DNA of 64,000 nt from Diadema setosum (taxonomy: Eukaryota; Echinodermata; Echinoidea; Diadematoida; Diadematidae). The position numbers and the translations under genes are program-made. The DNA is taken from positions 20,031,239 through 20,095,238 of the forward strand of contig CM067067.1 in NCBI GenBank assembly GCA_033980235.1, written 5' to 3'. The notes beneath the pieces were generated by a model, which was not told the DNA's origin, did no database searches, and saw only the letters and a program-made list of their open reading frames with translations. This document shows, in pieces, positions 62,971-64,000 of the stretch (its first letter is position 1; each line of letters starts with the position of its first letter).

Positions 62971-64000
62971 GTAAGCATTCATGGTAGTCCTTTATATTCC
63001 TCATTATGATGAATCCTCCATTCTGAGTGGATGAAATTAAGGCCATTGCACACTATACGACTTTTGGTCGCACGACTGTCTGACTTTGGATCCGAAATAA
63101 ATCACAGTAGCCTCAGAATAAACATGTTTGTTTTATTTCAGATCCAAAATCTGTCAGTTGTGCGACCAAAAGTCGTATAGTGTGCGATGACCTTCAGGGG
63201 TATAAATTCTATGATTGCCTTCAGAACCATTGTGTCCAAACTACTGTATATGCCATATATTTCGCGAGTCTAAATTTTTTTGCGAATCGGGAATTCCAGA
63301 TGATTTCGCGAGTGGTTAAATTTGCGATCGTGGAAGCCTGTACTGAACGGAGAAGTGTACATGTGTATGTCACATTCACCTCTGGATCAGAGTCGGTATT
63401 TTCGCGTGTCTTTAATTTTGCGAAAAGCACCTGACTCGTGAAATTCACGAAAATAAAAACCTTGCGAAATATTCGGCGTATACATTATCCCATAGGACTA
63501 AAAAATGCCCTGTAATACTAAGGTGCCCTCTTTTGGTTTGTAGTGATACATACGTACACACACACTGCCAACGCTTGGCTTACATACATGTATGTCAAGA
63601 GGTGACCCTTGTCTAATGCGATCGCAATGCAGATGTCAATGGCAGCACAGACAGGTGAATTGGATAGCGCAGTTTTGCGGGGATGTGTAATCCTAATCGA
63701 CCAAGTAAGATTTCATTTCATTTCATATAGTAAGTAAACCAACAGATATAGAGTGTTTCAAACGGGGCATTGTTGATATTGTTATCCCTGAGACATAGCA
63801 TGGAATTGAGCTGACCAACAATGCGACAAAAAAGCAGTCGACATCTGTATACCATGGTGAAGTTGGGGAAGTTATGTTAGGATGTAATGTCTTTTAACCT
63901 GTCGTCTGCGAGATTCTGAAACCGCCCTAGCCTTTGCACAGGATTTAGCTAGTTTTTGTATGTAGTAGGTTAATCTGGCATGCAATTTAATTCAATTTCT
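62971..64000 (+). other. Intron 12 of the M13 gene (runs off the window)
   Basis: Contains the hairpin MITE at 63041-63192. No HExxH-bearing exon or VNAYY-type exon is present, so the gene continues to the right. Confidence 0.7.
63041..63192. mobile_element. 152-bp hairpin MITE
   Basis: Arms of about 60 bases are inverted copies, with outer end GG-CAT-GCACACTATACGA and then CTTTTGGTCGCAC. A central loop of about 30 bases separates them. No clear target duplication. Confidence 0.8.

Noticed and set aside
62971..64000. Search for the HExxH zinc-site exon of the M13 peptidase
   Set aside because: No frame in this stretch contains the motif or the preceding VNAYY-type segment. The gene must continue beyond the window.

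Overview
This is eukaryotic nuclear DNA, AT-rich and intron-rich. Short coding exons with GT/AG borders sit in a sea of short transposon relics. The genes and repeat types fit a marine invertebrate, most likely a deuterostome and possibly an echinoderm. That placement is inference: no ribosomal or mitochondrial marker is present. Every coordinate and translation was read by eye.

Layout. (1) 1.4-7.4 kb, minus strand: a complete three-exon HINT1-type gene (copy A), encoding a 128-residue histidine-triad nucleotide-binding protein. (2) About 8.9-33.8 kb, minus strand: a tandem second copy (copy B). It has the same three exons and splice phases, but its first intron has grown to 18.5 kb. Its ribose-binding loop has diverged while the histidine triad is intact. 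(3) Inside that intron, at 21.4-23.1 kb on the plus strand, lies an intron-containing C-terminal fragment of a Golgi/secretory-pathway Ca2+/Mn2+ P-type ATPase (SPCA, ATP2C1 type). It carries a one-base insertion and in-frame stops, so I call it a pseudogene. It lies between two inverted copies of a roughly 1-kb repeat (15.0-15.95 and 29.75-30.8 kb). (4) 35-39.5 kb: mostly empty, with a GC-rich island and one possible non-coding exon. (5) 42.0-63.0 kb, plus strand: twelve exons of an M13-family zinc metallopeptidase (neprilysin/endothelin-converting-enzyme type), a type II membrane ectoenzyme. The exons encode about 567 residues. The zinc-binding catalytic exons lie beyond the right edge.

Repeats dominate the rest. 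Two families show a Helentron/HINE-like architecture (5' inverted motif, GTCC-type microsatellite, matching internal inverted motif, 3' stem-loop). There are also TTAA-flanked foldback elements, hairpin MITEs, a MITE whose empty site can be read in another repeat copy, and two transposons nested one inside the other in intron 3 of the peptidase gene. Intron 5 of the same gene appears to hold a four-level nest of insertions.

The genes do not form one pathway: nucleotide hydrolase, ion pump relic and ectopeptidase are neighbours by position only. The most interesting points are the HINT duplication with its altered ribose loop, the SPCA fragment bracketed by inverted repeats, and the nested, structured repeat elements.
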